Source: Vampirovibrio chlorellavorus (GTDB lineage Bacteria > Cyanobacteriota > Vampirovibrionia > Vampirovibrionales > Vampirovibrionaceae). From it: a stretch of DNA of 64,000 nt. The DNA is taken from NCBI RefSeq assembly GCF_003149375.1, contig NZ_QFWH01000006.1, positions 124,001 to 188,000 on the forward strand, in the 5' to 3' direction. Below, piece by piece: positions 43,680-52,774 of this stretch; position 1 is the stretch's first letter, and each line of letters opens with the position of its first letter. Made by a program: the position numbers and the translations under genes. The notes beneath the pieces were generated by a model. It was not told where the DNA came from. It saw only the letters and a list, made by a program, of their open reading frames with translations, and did not search any database.

Positions 43680-45956
43680 CTAGGCTTTTTTTTTGCGCTC
43701 CGCCTCAGGAATATCGCCCTTCCAGGTTTTGGGTCGTTCGGTGGCAATGGCCTGACAGACGCTTAAAATCCGGTGGTCCGTTCCATACTCTTCCAGCGGA
43801 AGCGTAATTTTACGCTTCCAGCAAGGATAGACCGGATCGGTGGTGCCGGGCAGGTTGATTTGATCAATCTGCTGCAACATGTCCTCAAACTGCACCATAA
43901 ACAGCTTGGAATTGGTCTGGGAAACCAGCCGGTGGATGGCCGCCGACAGCTCCGGGGTCATCATGGGGGCGGACAGGGGGCCCGCATTAATGCCTTCCGG
44001 CAGCAAGCCGCGCTGTTCCAGCAAATTCAGAATGGCCATGCGTTCCATGACCCGGTCTTTAATTTGCCGCTCCCGCAATTCCGGGTTGGGGTATAAATCC
44101 AGCGCCGTGCGAACGGTAATGTCCTGACCTTGCCAAAAACCACTCAGAGTGGGCAAGTCGTGGGTGCTGACGGCCACAGCGGCGTTGGACTGGTACTCTT
44201 CCGGCGCTTTGTAGTGATCATGATTCTTTTCAAAGTAAAACACCTTGTAGGAGAACACACCCCAGCGATCCATGCGATCCCGCACCACTTCCGGCACGGT
44301 GCCCATGTCTTCGCCAATGACCATGCAGCGATTGCGTTGGCTTTCCAGGGCCAGAATGCCGAACAGTTCATCCACCGGGTAATGAATGTAAGCCCCTTGG
44401 GATGGTGGCAGGCCCGGCGGAATCAGGAACAGGCGCATCAGGCCCATCACGTGATCGATGCGCAGCGCCCCGGCGTGTTTCATGTTCTGGCGCAGCATGC
44501 CAATGAACGATTCGTAGGCTTCTTCCCGCATTTTCTCGGGGATCATGGGGGGCAGGCCCCAGTCCTGACCCTTCTGGTTGTACTCATCCGGCGGAGCGCC
44601 CACGGCACTGGATTGGGCGAATAGGTGCTGGTTGGCCCACACATCCGCGCCACCGCGATCCACGCCCACGGCCATGTCCATATACAAGCCTACGCCCAGT
44701 TGCTTTTCCAGGCAACGCTGACCCGCCTGCTGCAGTTGGAGATCAATTTGCCATTGCAGATACTGGTAAAAAGCGACCTGCTCGCCGTTGGATTTCAGGT
44801 ATTCCTGAACTGCGGGGCTTTCCGGGCTGCGGTAGGCTTCCGGCCAGACCGGCCATCCCCAGATGCTGGCGTCTTCCTTGTGGAAGCGCTCTTGCAGGGC
44901 GTGGAAGAGCGCGAAACGCTCCAGCAGTTTTCCCTGCGCCTGAATATACTGAGCAAAGGCCTTGGCCCGTTCGGTATTTTGGGCCCAATGATTTTCCCGG
45001 AAGTTCTGGTAAAGCAGTTTCAGGACATCCAGCTTGCGCTGTCCCACTTCGGCGTAAGGCACCATGGATTCTTCACGCAGACGCTCCAAGGCGGCCTGAA
45101 AATCCGGGCTGAGAACCAGTTGCCGTGCCGGGGCGGATTCCTCAAAATCGGCAATACCGGTTACATCCAGCAGGGTCACATTGAAAAACAGTCGGCTGGA
45201 AGGGGAGTAGGGGCTGGCATGAGACGGGTTGTGAGGGTACAGGGCATGCAGCGGGTTCAGGCCCACAATGGCCGCCCCTTGTTCGGCGCACCAGTCTACA
45301 ATCCGGGTTAAGTCCCCAAAGTCTCCCACGCCCCAGTTGCGTTTGGAGTGAATGGCGTACAGCTGCACAGCCGGGCCCCAGATTTTTTTCAGCGGTTGAT
45401 TGGGTTCGTCCTGCAGGATGGGCGGCAGGTAGCAACGGCTGGGAGTGACCACCAGCAGCATTTCCACGGCGGGTTCACCCGAGGCTTTGCTTAAACCGAA
45501 GCGGTGATAGCCCATGGGCAGATCGCCGGTCAGCATGAACTTGTAACGCACCACCTTGTCGTGTTGCACGGCCAATTCTACATCGCCCAGGTGGGGCAGA
45601 TGAATGGGCACCACCTCACCTTGCTGCACCTGACCATCTTCCCGGGTCAGGGTCCAGTGGAAGGTGTGTTCCGTCTGGGTGTGGGGAATGTTCAATACAA
45701 TGGCAATGGCCGCCTCTGTTTCGGAAACCACCTGCACGGGCTCCAGCCAGCGGGCCACGGTGGCGTATTGCAGGCGTTCAAAAGCGGCGTCAATATTTTC
45801 CTGGGTGTTGGTATGGACTTCCATGGCCGAAAGGATGGCCTTGCACATATCGTCCGTGACCGGATGGGTGTTGCCCCAGATGTCCTGCCACTCCAACTGG
45901 ATGCCGTAGGCTTGCGCCAGGCTGCGGACGTTGTTTTGATGAATCATGGTTTCCAT
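43680..45956 (-). CDS. malQ: 4-alpha-glucanotransferase
   Basis: A 758-residue GH77 amylomaltase that transfers alpha-1,4-glucan segments in the cytoplasm. The first 180 residues are a beta-rich N-terminal domain. The barrel has LHALYPHNPSHASPYSPSSR in parts, LRIDHVMGLMRLF with the nucleophile Asp, IGEDMGTVP with the acid Glu and STHDLPTLSGFW. Between treZ and treY it can rebuild maltodextrins left by these enzymes. The end is a nine-A run coding KKK, then Ala and TAG. Start ATG 45956 or 45947. Confidence 0.95.
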   Translation of the reverse strand: METMIHQNNVRSLAQAYGIQLEWQDIWGNTHPVTDDMCKAILSAMEVHTNTQENIDAAFERLQYATVARWLEPVQVVSETEAAIAIVLNIPHTQTEHTFHWTLTREDGQVQQGEVVPIHLPHLGDVELAVQHDKVVRYKFMLTGDLPMGYHRFGLSKASGEPAVEMLLVVTPSRCYLPPILQDEPNQPLKKIWGPAVQLYAIHSKRNWGVGDFGDLTRIVDWCAEQGAAIVGLNPLHALYPHNPSHASPYSPSSRLFFNVTLLDVTGIADFEESAPARQLVLSPDFQAALERLREESMVPYAEVGQRKLDVLKLLYQNFRENHWAQNTERAKAFAQYIQAQGKLLERFALFHALQERFHKEDASIWGWPVWPEAYRSPESPAVQEYLKSNGEQVAFYQYLQWQIDLQLQQAGQRCLEKQLGVGLYMDMAVGVDRGGADVWANQHLFAQSSAVGAPPDEYNQKGQDWGLPPMIPEKMREEAYESFIGMLRQNMKHAGALRIDHVMGLMRLFLIPPGLPPSQGAYIHYPVDELFGILALESQRNRCMVIGEDMGTVPEVVRDRMDRWGVFSYKVFYFEKNHDHYKAPEEYQSNAAVAVSTHDLPTLSGFWQGQDITVRTALDLYPNPELRERQIKDRVMERMAILNLLEQRGLLPEGINAGPLSAPMMTPELSAAIHRLVSQTNSKLFMVQFEDMLQQIDQINLPGTTDPVYPCWKRKITLPLEEYGTDHRILSVCQAIATERPKTWKGDIPEAERKKKA

Positions 45957-45962
45957 TACTGC

Positions 45963-47903
45963 CTATCCTGTTTGCCAAATCACGAACCACGCCGGCATCT
46001 GGCCAGTTTCTAAAACGCTTGCGGCATTGGCCTCGGAGTGATAAACGCAGTCAAGCCCTGCCGTTACTAGATTATGGAAAATGTTTGGCGGGACTGTCAA
46101 CGTCCGGCTTCCCAGATTGGCCGTTAACTGCCAGCATTGACCGCCGGAAAGCGCCCAGCGCACCTGAAGGCCGCATGTTTCAAAAACTTCATAGCCATGG
46201 GGTGTCGGTGCCCCCTTCCGAAAATCCGGCAGGCGGGGAACCAGTCTCTCCTGCCGCAGCGTGAGCAACCGGGTATAGTGTTTCAGCCAAAACAGGTGCG
46301 GCTCTTGCTCCGTCTCGGACCAGTTCAGGCAAGAATTCTGAAAGGTTTGCAGATCGTTGGGATCGGGAATGCCCTCTCGCAGGGCTGGATCGGCAAAAGC
46401 CGGGAAGCGGGCAAACTCCTGACGGCGTCCTTCCCGCACCTGTTGGGCCAGATCGCCCTCAAAGTCGCAAAAATAGAGGAAGGGCTGCTCGGTTCCCCAT
46501 TCCTCTCCCATAAAGAGCAAGGGAGGGGCGGGGGCCAGCAGCAGGCATTCCAGAAGGGCTAACCGGGCTGCGGGGGGAGCCAATTGGGCGAGGCGTTCCC
46601 CAAAGGCCCGATTGCCGATTTGATCGTGGTTCTGTAAAAAATTGACAAACGCGGTGGGCGGCAGATGGCTGCTGTTCTCTCCCCGTGTCTCATGACGGCG
46701 ATAGGCAGAGGGTTCCCCCTGATAGGCAAAGCCTTCCGCCAAACAACGACCCAGGTGGGCAATGGCGGAGCGTCCGCTACCGGCAGTGTCATAATCCTGG
46801 TAGTAGCCGCCGGTTTCACCAGTGGCAATCACGTGGGCGGCATGGTGGAAATCATCGTTCCATTGGGCCTGATACCCGGTTTCCAGCAGACGGGAACGGT
46901 TATCATCATTTTCCAGAATCAGGTGAATGGGTCGGGGTAGGGTCTCTTGAACGCTATCGCTCAGCGCTTCCAGAAAGGGGTGGGGGGAGCTGTCCTGAAT
47001 GGCATGCACCGCGTCCAGTCGCAGGCCATCAAAGCCGTATTCCTTCAGCCAGAACAGGGCGTTTTCAATAAAAAATTGCCGGACTTCGGGGGGGCCTTCA
47101 AAGTGGATGGCCGCTCCCCACGGCGTTTGGTATTTGTCGGTAAAAAACGGTTGGGCATAAGTGTGCAAGTAATTGCCATCCGGCCCAAAGTGATTGTAAA
47201 CCACGTCCAGAATGATCATCAGTCCCCGGCAATGAGCCTCGTTGATTAGCGCTTTTAAGTCAGAGGGCGTTCCATACGCGCTATCCGGGGCATAGGGTAA
47301 TACCCCGTCATACCCCCAGTTTCGTTGTCCCGGAAATTCGGCGATGGGCATCAGTTCAATCGCCGTGATGCCCAGATTTTTGAGGTAATCCAGTTTTTCT
47401 ATGACTCCCTGAAATGTGCCCTTGGGGGTAAATGTGCCCACGTGCAGCTCATAGACAACGGCCTCTTCCCAGGGACGATTTTTCCATTCCGAATGCAAGC
47501 GCGGCAGATTGGTGAAATCAATCACCTGACTGGGCCCATGCACGTCGGCAGGTTGATAGCGAGAGGCCGGGTCCGGCACCAGCCAGTGATCGTCAATCTG
47601 GAACTGGTACAAGGTACCGTGGCCGGTATTGGGGACTTCCAGCGTGTACCAGCCGCCTGATTGGCGTTGCATGGGCAAGCGGGGGGAGTCGTTTTGTGAG
47701 GCGGGCAATTCCCGGGATGTGGGCAGTACCAGCGCGACGCTTTGGGCCGAGGGCGCCCACAATTTAAACTCAACGCAATTGCGACTTGCATGGACCCTGG
47801 GGCCAAAGGCATACCTGGACGGGGCGGCTTTGTTTGTTAAACGGGCGTGAAGCGCCGGTTTTGCCGAAGCCTGCAGGGAGGAGGGGAGATTTTGAAATCG
47901 CAT
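45963..47903 (-). CDS. treZ: Malto-oligosyltrehalose trehalohydrolase
   Basis: A 646-residue GH13 enzyme that releases trehalose from maltooligosyl trehalose. An N-terminal CBM48-like domain (VEFKLWAPSAQSVALVLP) precedes the barrel with VYELHVGTFT, WGYDGVLPYAPDSAYG, FDGLRLDAVHAI and NFLQNHDQIGNRAFGERL. The frame is open up to 47999, but a -10 element lies inside that extension, so I start at ATG 47903 (GGA upstream); ATG 47915 is close behind. First gene of treZ-malQ-treY. Confidence 0.93.
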   Translation of the reverse strand: MRFQNLPSSLQASAKPALHARLTNKAAPSRYAFGPRVHASRNCVEFKLWAPSAQSVALVLPTSRELPASQNDSPRLPMQRQSGGWYTLEVPNTGHGTLYQFQIDDHWLVPDPASRYQPADVHGPSQVIDFTNLPRLHSEWKNRPWEEAVVYELHVGTFTPKGTFQGVIEKLDYLKNLGITAIELMPIAEFPGQRNWGYDGVLPYAPDSAYGTPSDLKALINEAHCRGLMIILDVVYNHFGPDGNYLHTYAQPFFTDKYQTPWGAAIHFEGPPEVRQFFIENALFWLKEYGFDGLRLDAVHAIQDSSPHPFLEALSDSVQETLPRPIHLILENDDNRSRLLETGYQAQWNDDFHHAAHVIATGETGGYYQDYDTAGSGRSAIAHLGRCLAEGFAYQGEPSAYRRHETRGENSSHLPPTAFVNFLQNHDQIGNRAFGERLAQLAPPAARLALLECLLLAPAPPLLFMGEEWGTEQPFLYFCDFEGDLAQQVREGRRQEFARFPAFADPALREGIPDPNDLQTFQNSCLNWSETEQEPHLFWLKHYTRLLTLRQERLVPRLPDFRKGAPTPHGYEVFETCGLQVRWALSGGQCWQLTANLGSRTLTVPPNIFHNLVTAGLDCVYHSEANAASVLETGQMPAWFVIWQTG

Positions 47904-47933
47904 GCCGTGTTCCATTTGGTGACAGTGTTGTTT

Positions 47934-47939
47934 ATTATA
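47934..47939 (-). promoter_or_regulatory. Likely -10 element of the treZ-malQ-treY operon
   Basis: TATAAT on the minus strand (47939-47934) in an A/T-rich tract, about 30 bases from the treZ ATG at 47903. No good -35 lies at the usual distance, so an activator may be needed. Confidence 0.45.
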
Positions 47940-48056
47940 AAAAAATTCCTGGCTGGGCCCTATTACTCTACTGACTGATTGTTCAGGTTTGACTTGCATG
48001 CGGCAGGGGCGGTTTTGCTTAAAATGCGCCTGGAGTGCGTATCGTCAACACAGGCC

Positions 48057-48081
48057 AAAAAAAAGAGCCGGAAACCGGCTC
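48057..48081 (-). terminator. Intrinsic terminator, minus strand
   Basis: On the minus strand GAGCCGG-TTT-CCGGCTC is followed by eight T (plus-strand A run 48057-48064, stem 48065-48071 and 48075-48081). The nearest annotated gene reading into it ends 410 bases upstream, which is part of the reason for calling a small RNA here. Confidence 0.88.
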
Positions 48082-48245
48082 GATAAGATCCCCAAAAGAA
48101 ATCTGTGGCCAAGCATCACGGGGTTGATGGATTTCGCCTCAGGTCAACGGGATTGCGAAAGTCCTCATCATGGCCGTTGCTTGCCAATTCAATTTTGTTT
48201 GTTTGACCAGAATGGTGTTTGAATCAAACGGTCAAAATGGCCCTG
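48057..48245 (-). ncRNA. Candidate structured small RNA or 3' UTR element
   Basis: Directly before the terminator lies a long imperfect hairpin, 48107-48185. Pairs include GGC/GCC and AAGCA/TGCTT at the base, ACGG/CCGT, TGATG/CATCA and GGATTTCGC/GCGAAAGTCC at the tip, with small bulges. Upstream at about 48200-48240 there are further inverted repeats (TTTGACC/GGTCAAA and GTTTGATTCAAAC). No protein is encoded. Long hairpin plus terminator is the layout of many small RNAs, but no clear promoter was found and the 5' end is a guess. It may also be the 3' UTR of the 157-residue gene. Confidence 0.35.
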
Positions 48246-48492
48246 GATAATTGCGTGTAGTCACTGTTAACCGGGTCACTGTTAACTGGCGCGTTCGCTG
48301 CCTGTCATTCCTGATACATCCCCCAAACCATCTTTGGTTTTCGATTGGTATGTTTCTATTGAAAAATTTTTGGCCCTGAATTTCAATTAGTCGAGTGTCT
48401 AGCGATGGGTTACCCGTCGGGCTGTGTTTGACAACGGGGTGGATTAGCATAAGGACGGTGAGCCGGAAAAAAGAGGGGTGTCCGCTGACGGA
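48246..48492. other. Intergenic stretch with a short direct repeat
   Basis: Contains two adjacent copies of GTCACTGTTAAC at about 48257-48292. The only frame (72 codons, minus) has no support. With the candidate RNA and the treZ leader it makes up the gene-free stretch 47904-48492. Confidence 0.4.
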
Positions 48493-48966
48493 TCAGTAGA
48501 TGGTCATGCCCGAAGAGGACACAGACTCGTGCGTCATCTGGTTTTTAAGGTGGCTGGTAATGTAATACTGATCCTCTTCCGTGAGGTATTCCCGAATCCA
48601 GGCGAAAACGCTCTCACCATCCACACGCTCAACCTTTTCCAGTAAATCGCGCAAGGTGATCATGTTGTGATAATATTCCCCGCTGGGTTCATCCACGTGC
48701 ATCATAATGGACAGCTCGATAATGCGATTAATATCCTGATCCACCGCTGCGGAGCGGGCAATTAAATCGTTGTACAGTCCTTTTTCCTGGATAAAGGGGA
48801 ACAGTAAATTTTCCTTGATTTGCACATAGCTGTAAATTTCATCCATGATGGTATTGGATTTCTCCATGCGCTGGGTGTCATCCAGCCTGGAATAATCCTG
48901 AATCAGTTCACTCAAAACCCGATGGGCAATGTTCAGTTTTGAATTCAAGACGCTGGTAATTTCCAT
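48493..48966 (-). CDS. Helical protein, possibly hemerythrin-like
   Basis: 157 residues, all-helical by composition. MDEIYSYVQIKENLLFPFI resembles the second helix of HHE-type hemerythrins, with Glu where a metal ligand would stand, and His occur in the first helix (IAHRVL) and later (YYHNMITLRDLL, YITSHL). The usual full set of ligands (HxxxE, HxxxH, HxxxxD) is not clearly met, so metal binding is uncertain. ATG 48966 has GGGGAGGG upstream. It stands alone, divergent from nothing close. Confidence 0.6.
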   Translation of the reverse strand: MEITSVLNSKLNIAHRVLSELIQDYSRLDDTQRMEKSNTIMDEIYSYVQIKENLLFPFIQEKGLYNDLIARSAAVDQDINRIIELSIMMHVDEPSGEYYHNMITLRDLLEKVERVDGESVFAWIREYLTEEDQYYITSHLKNQMTHESVSSSGMTIY

Positions 48967-49086
48967 GATACCCTCCCCCTGTGGCCGGTTCCTCAATTCT
49001 AGCCTTGGGCAGCCGAAGATTGAATTCCCCGGCAGGCTAAATCGCCCAACGGCAGGGCTGAATGCCCGACGAAGCGGGGGGATGGA

Positions 49087-50118
49087 TTAATCGTCGGAGC
49101 CGGGGCTGATGGGCAGGGGGACCGTCACCTGATTTTCGGGCTCTTCCTGTAGCTCCAGACGGCGTTTTTTGGCCTCTTCTTCCGCTTTTTTCTCGGCGGC
49201 GGATTTGGGCACCACCGGGCGTTGATCCACTACGGCGCCAGCCCCGGCGGGACGGGCGTTCAAGGGGGCCTTTTTAATTTCTGCGGGTCTCATGGGCTGA
49301 ACGGACGGGGTATTAACTGGGCTGGGCGTGGCGGCCGGTACTGGGCCCCCTGCACCGGTCTGGGCCGAAGCGGGTTTGCTTTCCGAAACGGCTGGGCTGT
49401 TGACTTGGGCGTTGGTGGACGCTTGCTGGCTGTCTGTGGCTGGGGCCCCATTGGTGGATGCGGTGGGTTGTGTTCCGGCCGTCTCCGTTTGCGTTTGTGT
49501 TACAGCCTCCGCGGTCGGTTCCGGCTTGGGGGCGGTGGCGGCATCCAGGGCCCTGCTTTGGGCCATGCACTGTAAAAAGGCCTTGTCCTTGGCGATCCAG
49601 TACAGGCCGTTGAGTTGAAAGCTCAGCCCATTGGGCACAAATACCAGCTGCTCTTCCATACTCCCCAACCCACGCTGTACTTTTCGGTTCAGTACATCCA
49701 GGAAACGCTGAGGGTCTGCCTTGCCGGATTTATCTTTCAAAAACTCCCGGCGAAAACCGATTTCATTGCGGTCGTACTCTTCCAAATCCCCCAGAAAACT
49801 CTCCACGCAGTTGGTCATAATCATAAACTGGCGGCGACCCACGCCCTTTTTAAACGCTTCACTGGCGTAGTCGTCGTAAATAACGCCGTACCGCTTGTTT
49901 CGCTCCAGTTCCTGAATGTCATCGGCGGCCATTTGCAACAGGGCCAGTTCGTCCTTGCGGTAGGCGTACTGCGGCGCGTTAGGGTCTTTGGGATCGACAC
50001 TGACCCGATCGCTGCGACATCCGGCCAGACACAGCACCGAGAGCAAGCCCAGAAAGAGAACAGCGCTTACTTTTTTAGCGGACAGTGGATTTAACTCCTG
50101 TAGTACTAGGAACGCCAT
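49087..50118 (-). CDS. Lipoprotein with conserved N-terminal domain and Pro/Ala/Thr-rich tail
   Basis: 343 residues. A signal sequence ends in a lipobox LAGC near residue 33. The next 170 residues are a mixed charged domain with no motif I recognise (YGVIYDDYASEAFKKGVGRRQF). The rest is a Thr/Ala/Gln/Pro-rich disordered tail with an EKKAEEEAKKRR stretch. Probably outer-membrane or inner-membrane anchored with the tail extending into the periplasm. Start ATG 50118. Confidence 0.75.
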   Translation of the reverse strand: MAFLVLQELNPLSAKKVSAVLFLGLLSVLCLAGCRSDRVSVDPKDPNAPQYAYRKDELALLQMAADDIQELERNKRYGVIYDDYASEAFKKGVGRRQFMIMTNCVESFLGDLEEYDRNEIGFRREFLKDKSGKADPQRFLDVLNRKVQRGLGSMEEQLVFVPNGLSFQLNGLYWIAKDKAFLQCMAQSRALDAATAPKPEPTAEAVTQTQTETAGTQPTASTNGAPATDSQQASTNAQVNSPAVSESKPASAQTGAGGPVPAATPSPVNTPSVQPMRPAEIKKAPLNARPAGAGAVVDQRPVVPKSAAEKKAEEEAKKRRLELQEEPENQVTVPLPISPGSDD

Positions 50119-50367
50119 GCGCCTGAACCAAGCCTCATCCGATTCTTATTCGCACTGATTATGCTTTGATCTCATCTTGATCTTGCCGGGAGCTGAATAC
50201 GCTCTACCAAACAGCGAGCAACAGCTCTGGTATTGTACTTTTCCATTGTAACGCAAATTGAGCCCTGATGACTGTCTCTGTTCCGGGTCTTTTTATTCAG
50301 GTTTTCCAGGAATTTCGCAGGAAAGGGAATACAGGGGGCCAGCCGGTGTGGGCCAGTCCCTCCTGAC

Positions 50368-51135
50368 CTAATCGATTTTCTGGAACATGTAGCCGATACC
50401 GCGCGCGGTCAGAATCAGCTCCGGGTTGCTGATATCGGTTTCCAGCTTGGAGCGCAGGCGGCTGATATGCACATCCACGACCCGGGTATCAATGCGATGA
50501 TCCGGCGGGTAGGACCAGACGTGCTGCAAAATTTCCCCGCGAGAGAAAGGCTTGCCGGAGTTGTTGACCAACAGTTCCAGCAGGCTGAATTCCATACCGG
50601 TCAAGCGAACCCGCTCATTTTTCTTGAAAACCTGGCGCTTGTTCAAATCCACCTTCAGGTGACCAATGGCCACCACGTTGTTGGTTTCCTTGCTGGCTGC
50701 GGGCGTTCCGCCGCTTTTGCTGGTCGTCCGCCGCAGGATGCACTTGACCCGGGCTTCCAGTTCCTTGGGGCTGAAGGGTTTGACCACGTAATCATCGGCG
50801 CCCAGTTCCAGACCGGTAATGCGCTCGGCCACATCGCCCAGGGCGGTCAGAATGATGACCGGGGTGTCGGCCTGTTTTCGAATTTCCTTGGTGACCCCAT
50901 AGCCGTCCATTTTGGGCATCATAATGTCCAGCACCACAATATCGGGCAGGAATTTGTTGAAAACGTCCATGGCCTCTTCACCATCAGCGGCGGTAGCGGT
51001 GTCAAAGCCCAGCATCTTGAAGCGGGTCTCCAGAATCCTGCGAATGCTGGCTTCATCATCGACGATTAAAATTTTGTCAGCACGCCCGGTCGATTTTTGG
51101 CCGCTTGCGGATTCTTTTTCAGATGTAGCACTCAA
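50368..51135 (-). CDS. rpaB: OmpR-family response regulator, RpaB/Ycf27-like
   Basis: 255 residues. The receiver domain (about 20-140) has DDEAS, the phospho-acceptor in VVLDIMMPKMDGYGV and ITALGD-type Thr followed by KPFSPKELEARV. The winged-helix DNA-binding domain ends in DTRVVDVHISRLRSKLE and ELILTARGIGYMFQ. Segments such as ASIRRILETR, TAADGEEA, GLELGADDYVVKPFSPKELEARV and RLTGMEFSLLELLV are those of cyanobacterial RpaB, a global regulator of stress and light responses. No partner histidine kinase is adjacent. This is the best lineage marker in the window. GTG or ATG choice does not matter much; ATG-type start 51135 used. Confidence 0.9.
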   Translation of the reverse strand: MSATSEKESASGQKSTGRADKILIVDDEASIRRILETRFKMLGFDTATAADGEEAMDVFNKFLPDIVVLDIMMPKMDGYGVTKEIRKQADTPVIILTALGDVAERITGLELGADDYVVKPFSPKELEARVKCILRRTTSKSGGTPAASKETNNVVAIGHLKVDLNKRQVFKKNERVRLTGMEFSLLELLVNNSGKPFSRGEILQHVWSYPPDHRIDTRVVDVHISRLRSKLETDISNPELILTARGIGYMFQKID

Positions 51136-51438
51136 TGGGGTAAACCTCTCTCGCCATTTCTGATGATTTTAATAAAAACTGTGGTGTTTCAGGGAAGCCA
51201 CGGTCTGTGCTGGGGATTTGGCGTGGATGACGCAGAACATGTGTGCCGTCTGGCATCCATACAATGTAAACACCCTGTCCACAGCTCAAAATTGACTCTC
51301 TTTTATAACGTTTGCCTGATCGCACTCCCTTAATCATACTAGAGACCGAAAGCACAGTAAAGTCACAATCCGCTGGTTGGATGGCACCGCCCGCTTCGGA
51401 GCGGCAGGCTGGAAACCGCCGCTTCACAGCGGGCAGAC
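51136..51438. other. Intergenic region upstream of rpaB
   Basis: About 300 bases without a supported gene. It should contain the rpaB promoter on the minus strand; only partial -10 matches (TATGAT, TTATAA) at about 51307-51343 were seen. Confidence 0.35.
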
Positions 51439-51469
51439 AAAAAGCCCGAGTCCGTGAACCGGGCTTTTT
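51439..51469. terminator. Bidirectional intrinsic terminator
   Basis: AAAAAGCCCG (51439-51448) and CGGGCTTTTT (51460-51469) are perfect inverted copies around 11 bases. Read on the minus strand it ends the 134-residue gene, whose stop is 20 bases away. Confidence 0.88.
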
Positions 51470-51488
51470 GGGCTATTGGACTGTGGCT

Positions 51489-51893
51489 TCAGCTATTTTG
51501 AATGACGGGCTGACCAACCAGATAATTGTCCAGAATTTCCTGGAGCATGGCCGGGGATGGCTTTTTTCCGAATTCCTGCAGGAACGTTTGCTCCAGCATG
51601 CGGCTCATCAGGCTGTGGCCTTCCGGGCTGATGGTGCCCATAAAGCTGTCCATGGCGCGCTCAACACTGGACGGGCTGCCCCCCAGCCGGGCGTGCATAT
51701 GTTGAGATTTGCCCTGTGCGGCCAAAAGATCGAGCATTCGGTCGGGCGTGATTTTGAGATCGGCGTACGGATCGCCCGGCTCACCGGCTGCGGACGTGCC
51801 GGTTTCAGGGGCTTCCTGTTTTTTTTGTTTGCTACCGGGCGTAAAATGAGCGCCCAGTTTCTTATCGGGGTTAAAACCGTTCATGTCAGTCAT
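51489..51893 (-). CDS. Unrecognised 134-residue soluble protein
   Basis: The first 45 residues are polar and disordered (KLGAHFTPGSKQKKQEAPE). The rest is helical with DRMLDLLAAQGKS, a SHMHARLGG-like stretch and FGKKPSPAMLQEILDNYL. There is no signal peptide or known motif. A terminator follows 20 bases after the stop, and a palindrome TTACAA-ATC-TTGTAA lies about 85 bases upstream, so it is a single-gene unit. Function unknown. Confidence 0.7.
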   Translation of the reverse strand: MTDMNGFNPDKKLGAHFTPGSKQKKQEAPETGTSAAGEPGDPYADLKITPDRMLDLLAAQGKSQHMHARLGGSPSSVERAMDSFMGTISPEGHSLMSRMLEQTFLQEFGKKPSPAMLQEILDNYLVGQPVIQNS

Positions 51894-51977
51894 TGGGTCT
51901 TGTTCCCTCGTTGTTTAAGTTCACTCAATCGGCTTCGGCAGGACGATGAAAATCTTGAGGCCCGGGTGTTGAAAGAT

Positions 51978-51992
51978 TTACAAATCTTGTAA
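51978..51992. promoter_or_regulatory. Operator-like palindrome
   Basis: TTACAA-ATC-TTGTAA, a perfect 6-base inverted repeat with a 3-base centre, 85 bases upstream of the 134-residue gene on the minus strand. An A/T-rich tract with a possible -35 (TTGTCA, minus strand, about 52029-52034) lies behind it. Confidence 0.35.
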
Positions 51993-51993
51993 C

Positions 51994-52411
51994 GGGTTAT
52001 TTGTCTGTATTTATTATTTTATCAAACTATTGACAATCGGCATGGCCCGATGGTGGCCCAGGCTTCATGGTGCTGGGTGGACCATCCACAGCAGGGCGGC
52101 CCGAATGGCTGCCGGATGTTTTATGGCGTCTCCCCTGAAAGTCCGATCCCGGCAGGGGGCATGTCCATTATACGTCGGGACGCTCCGGCATGGTCTGATT
52201 TTGGGCCTCGGGGGGCGCAATCTCCTTCATGTGGAGTAGGCTGTGATTCCGGAAGCCGCCCTGTCCCGGAAAATCCCGGCTGCTCGTGCTGCCCGGCCTG
52301 CGCTTTCGTCCGGCTGGGTCAATCCGGATTGATTTTTTGTTTTTATTGTATATAGAAAGCGCAAATTTGAAAAAAGAAAAACCTGCTAATGGCATTGAGA
52401 GGTGTCCTGTT
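51994..52411. other. Intergenic region, no gene seen
   Basis: Part of a 518-base gap (51894-52411). Open frames at 52030-52239 and 52050-52355 lack ribosome-binding sites and homology. An A+T-rich stretch at 52325-52380 with TATATA probably carries the promoter of the following gene. Confidence 0.35.
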
Positions 52412-52774
52412 ATGCCCAGAAAGAAAGCTGGCAAGGTGGCTGCCACCAAAACCGCCGCCACGTCCGAAAAAAAAACGCCGCTGACCCAACCCCACGCTAA
52501 AACCCGGTCTAAAACCCTGAAAGACAGGGAAAACAGACTGGCCCTGATGGGATACGTGCGGGGCAAAGACTGGTCCACGGAACAGATACGCAATTTGCAG
52601 GCCATTGAACAGGCTCTGGAAGAGTGTTCTGTTGTCCTGAAGGCCCTGCCGGAACAGTCCACGGAAGAGGCTGGAATCATTGAGCGACTGCAAGCCCTGG
52701 AAATGGAACGTTTCCAGTTGCTGGGCCAACTCCACGGCAACCGGGTGAACGATTACCACCTGCTCATTTCATAA
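52412..52774 (+). CDS. Unrecognised 120-residue protein with basic N-terminus
   Basis: The first 45 residues are Lys/Ala/Thr-rich (PRKKAGKVAATKTAATSEKK), like a histone-type tail. The rest is a helical region with LMGYVRGKDWSTEQIRNL and LEMERFQLLGQLHGNR that could form a helical hairpin. GAGAGG lies upstream of ATG 52412. A nucleic-acid-binding role could be guessed from the tail, but nothing shows it. Confidence 0.65.
   Translation: MPRKKAGKVAATKTAATSEKKTPLTQPHAKTRSKTLKDRENRLALMGYVRGKDWSTEQIRNLQAIEQALEECSVVLKALPEQSTEEAGIIERLQALEMERFQLLGQLHGNRVNDYHLLIS

Noticed and set aside
47904-47999. Longer treZ start
   Set aside because: The extension contains a TATAAT element and has no ribosome-binding site; homologous sequence starts later.
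48232-48450. Minus-strand 72-codon frame
   Set aside because: No ribosome-binding site, composition unlike a protein, and it crosses direct repeats.
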